Source of the DNA: a bacterium
Lineage (GTDB): Bacteria > Bacteroidota > Bacteroidia > Bacteroidales > UBA932
Reading direction: 5' to 3'
Length of the DNA stretch: 5,117 nt
Assembly (NCBI GenBank): GCA_004561775.1
Contig: SFUD01000137.1
Location: forward strand, 1-5,117
The position numbers and the translations under genes were made by a program. Of this stretch, positions 4,727 to 5,117 are shown in pieces (the stretch's first letter is position 1; each line of letters begins with the position of its first letter). Under the pieces are notes generated by a model. The model saw only the letters and a program-made list of their open reading frames with translations, had not been told where the DNA came from and did no database searches.

Positions 4727-5117
4727 ATGCCCCTTTTGAGTGCTTATAGGTGTAAGTTGGTTTATTCTGTTGCGGCGGTGGCGCTTTGCCTTCTCTTTGT
4801 TGCCTCTTGTGCATCCAACAGACAGATTCCGCAGGGTGCCAGCAGGCTTGTGAGCACTAAGATAGAGGTTGATTCGGCAGCAGTTCAGCCCTCTCAGCTT
4901 AATCCCTATCTTAGGCAGAAGGGGGAGGGCTTTATAATTTTTGGCGTTAATCCCTTTAAGGCTCAGGCTGTTATCTTTGATTCTCTGCTTGTTGGGCAGA
5001 GCAAGCGCAATATGCTTAATTATCTGGAGCGCGAAGGTTGGTATAACTCTTCTGTCGGGGATTCTGTTGTTACTGCCAACAGGAAGAGCAAGGTCTTTTA
5101 TAATGTTTCGCTTGGCA
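4727..5117 (+). CDS. tamL: TamL-like outer-membrane lipoprotein (BamA/TamA superfamily), N-terminal part
   Basis: TamL proteins are lipid-anchored relatives of TamA/BamA in Bacteroidetes. They have periplasmic POTRA domains and a C-terminal 16-strand barrel, and are thought to partner TamB-like proteins in outer-membrane assembly. Only the first 130 residues lie in the window. A signal peptide (KLVYSVAAVALCLLFVA) ends in a lipobox VASC with the lipidated cysteine at C28. The POTRA-type segments follow: LNPYLRQK (58-65), GVNPF (73-77), then IFDSLL, SKRNMLNYLEREGWYNSSV and the KVFYNV strand (122-127). Between FKAQ (77-80) and AVIFDS (81-86) I expect some 25 more residues from remembered homologues, so a short in-frame loss is possible. 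ATG 4727 is the only suitable start, since an in-frame TAG lies at 4712-4714. The barrel is outside the window, so the call rests on the lipobox plus the POTRA pattern. Confidence 0.75.
   Translation, partial: MPLLSAYRCKLVYSVAAVALCLLFVASCASNRQIPQGASRLVSTKIEVDSAAVQPSQLNPYLRQKGEGFIIFGVNPFKAQAVIFDSLLVGQSKRNMLNYLEREGWYNSSVGDSVVTANRKSKVFYNVSLG

Overview
The window looks like chromosomal DNA from a member of the Bacteroidetes, most likely the order Bacteroidales. Three things point there. The short promoter signature TAnnTTTG, typical of this phylum, lies upstream of all four genes. There are no strong Shine-Dalgarno sequences. The gene families also fit: an ATP-type PEP carboxykinase, a RecQ helicase with a late zinc motif, a SpoU-type RNA methyltransferase and a TamL-like lipoprotein. 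The assignment rests on recalled family features, not on a search.

Layout, left to right. Positions 1-334 hold no recognisable gene and are G+C-richer (about 57% by hand count). A rho-independent terminator (338-369) closes the leftward gene pckA. Between that terminator and the native pckA stop lies a 14-bp tandem repeat. pckA (356-1990 as an open frame) is excellent up to about residue 475 and then loses its frame. Its true last 26 residues are present in another frame and end at 478. A short control region (1991-2097) has pckA and recQ promoters facing each other. recQ (2098-3960) reads rightward and appears intact. It ends 16 bp from the stop of a leftward SpoU/TrmH-family methyltransferase, which is also split by a frame change near 4168 into an N-terminal ORF (4027-4653) and a C-terminal remnant (3977-4171). 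A 73-bp A/T-rich divergent region then leads to the start of a tamL-like outer-membrane lipoprotein gene that runs off the right edge.

The genes have unrelated jobs: central carbon metabolism, DNA repair, RNA modification and outer-membrane biogenesis. They are single transcription units rather than an operon. I see no defence system, mobile element, CRISPR array or RNA gene. The most striking feature is damage. pckA and the methyltransferase each seem to lack a short internal segment out of frame, and tamL (with a second spot in the methyltransferase) seems to lack a short segment in frame, while recQ looks complete. Either the assembly lost short stretches or this lineage has suffered several small deletions. 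The sequence alone cannot decide between these.
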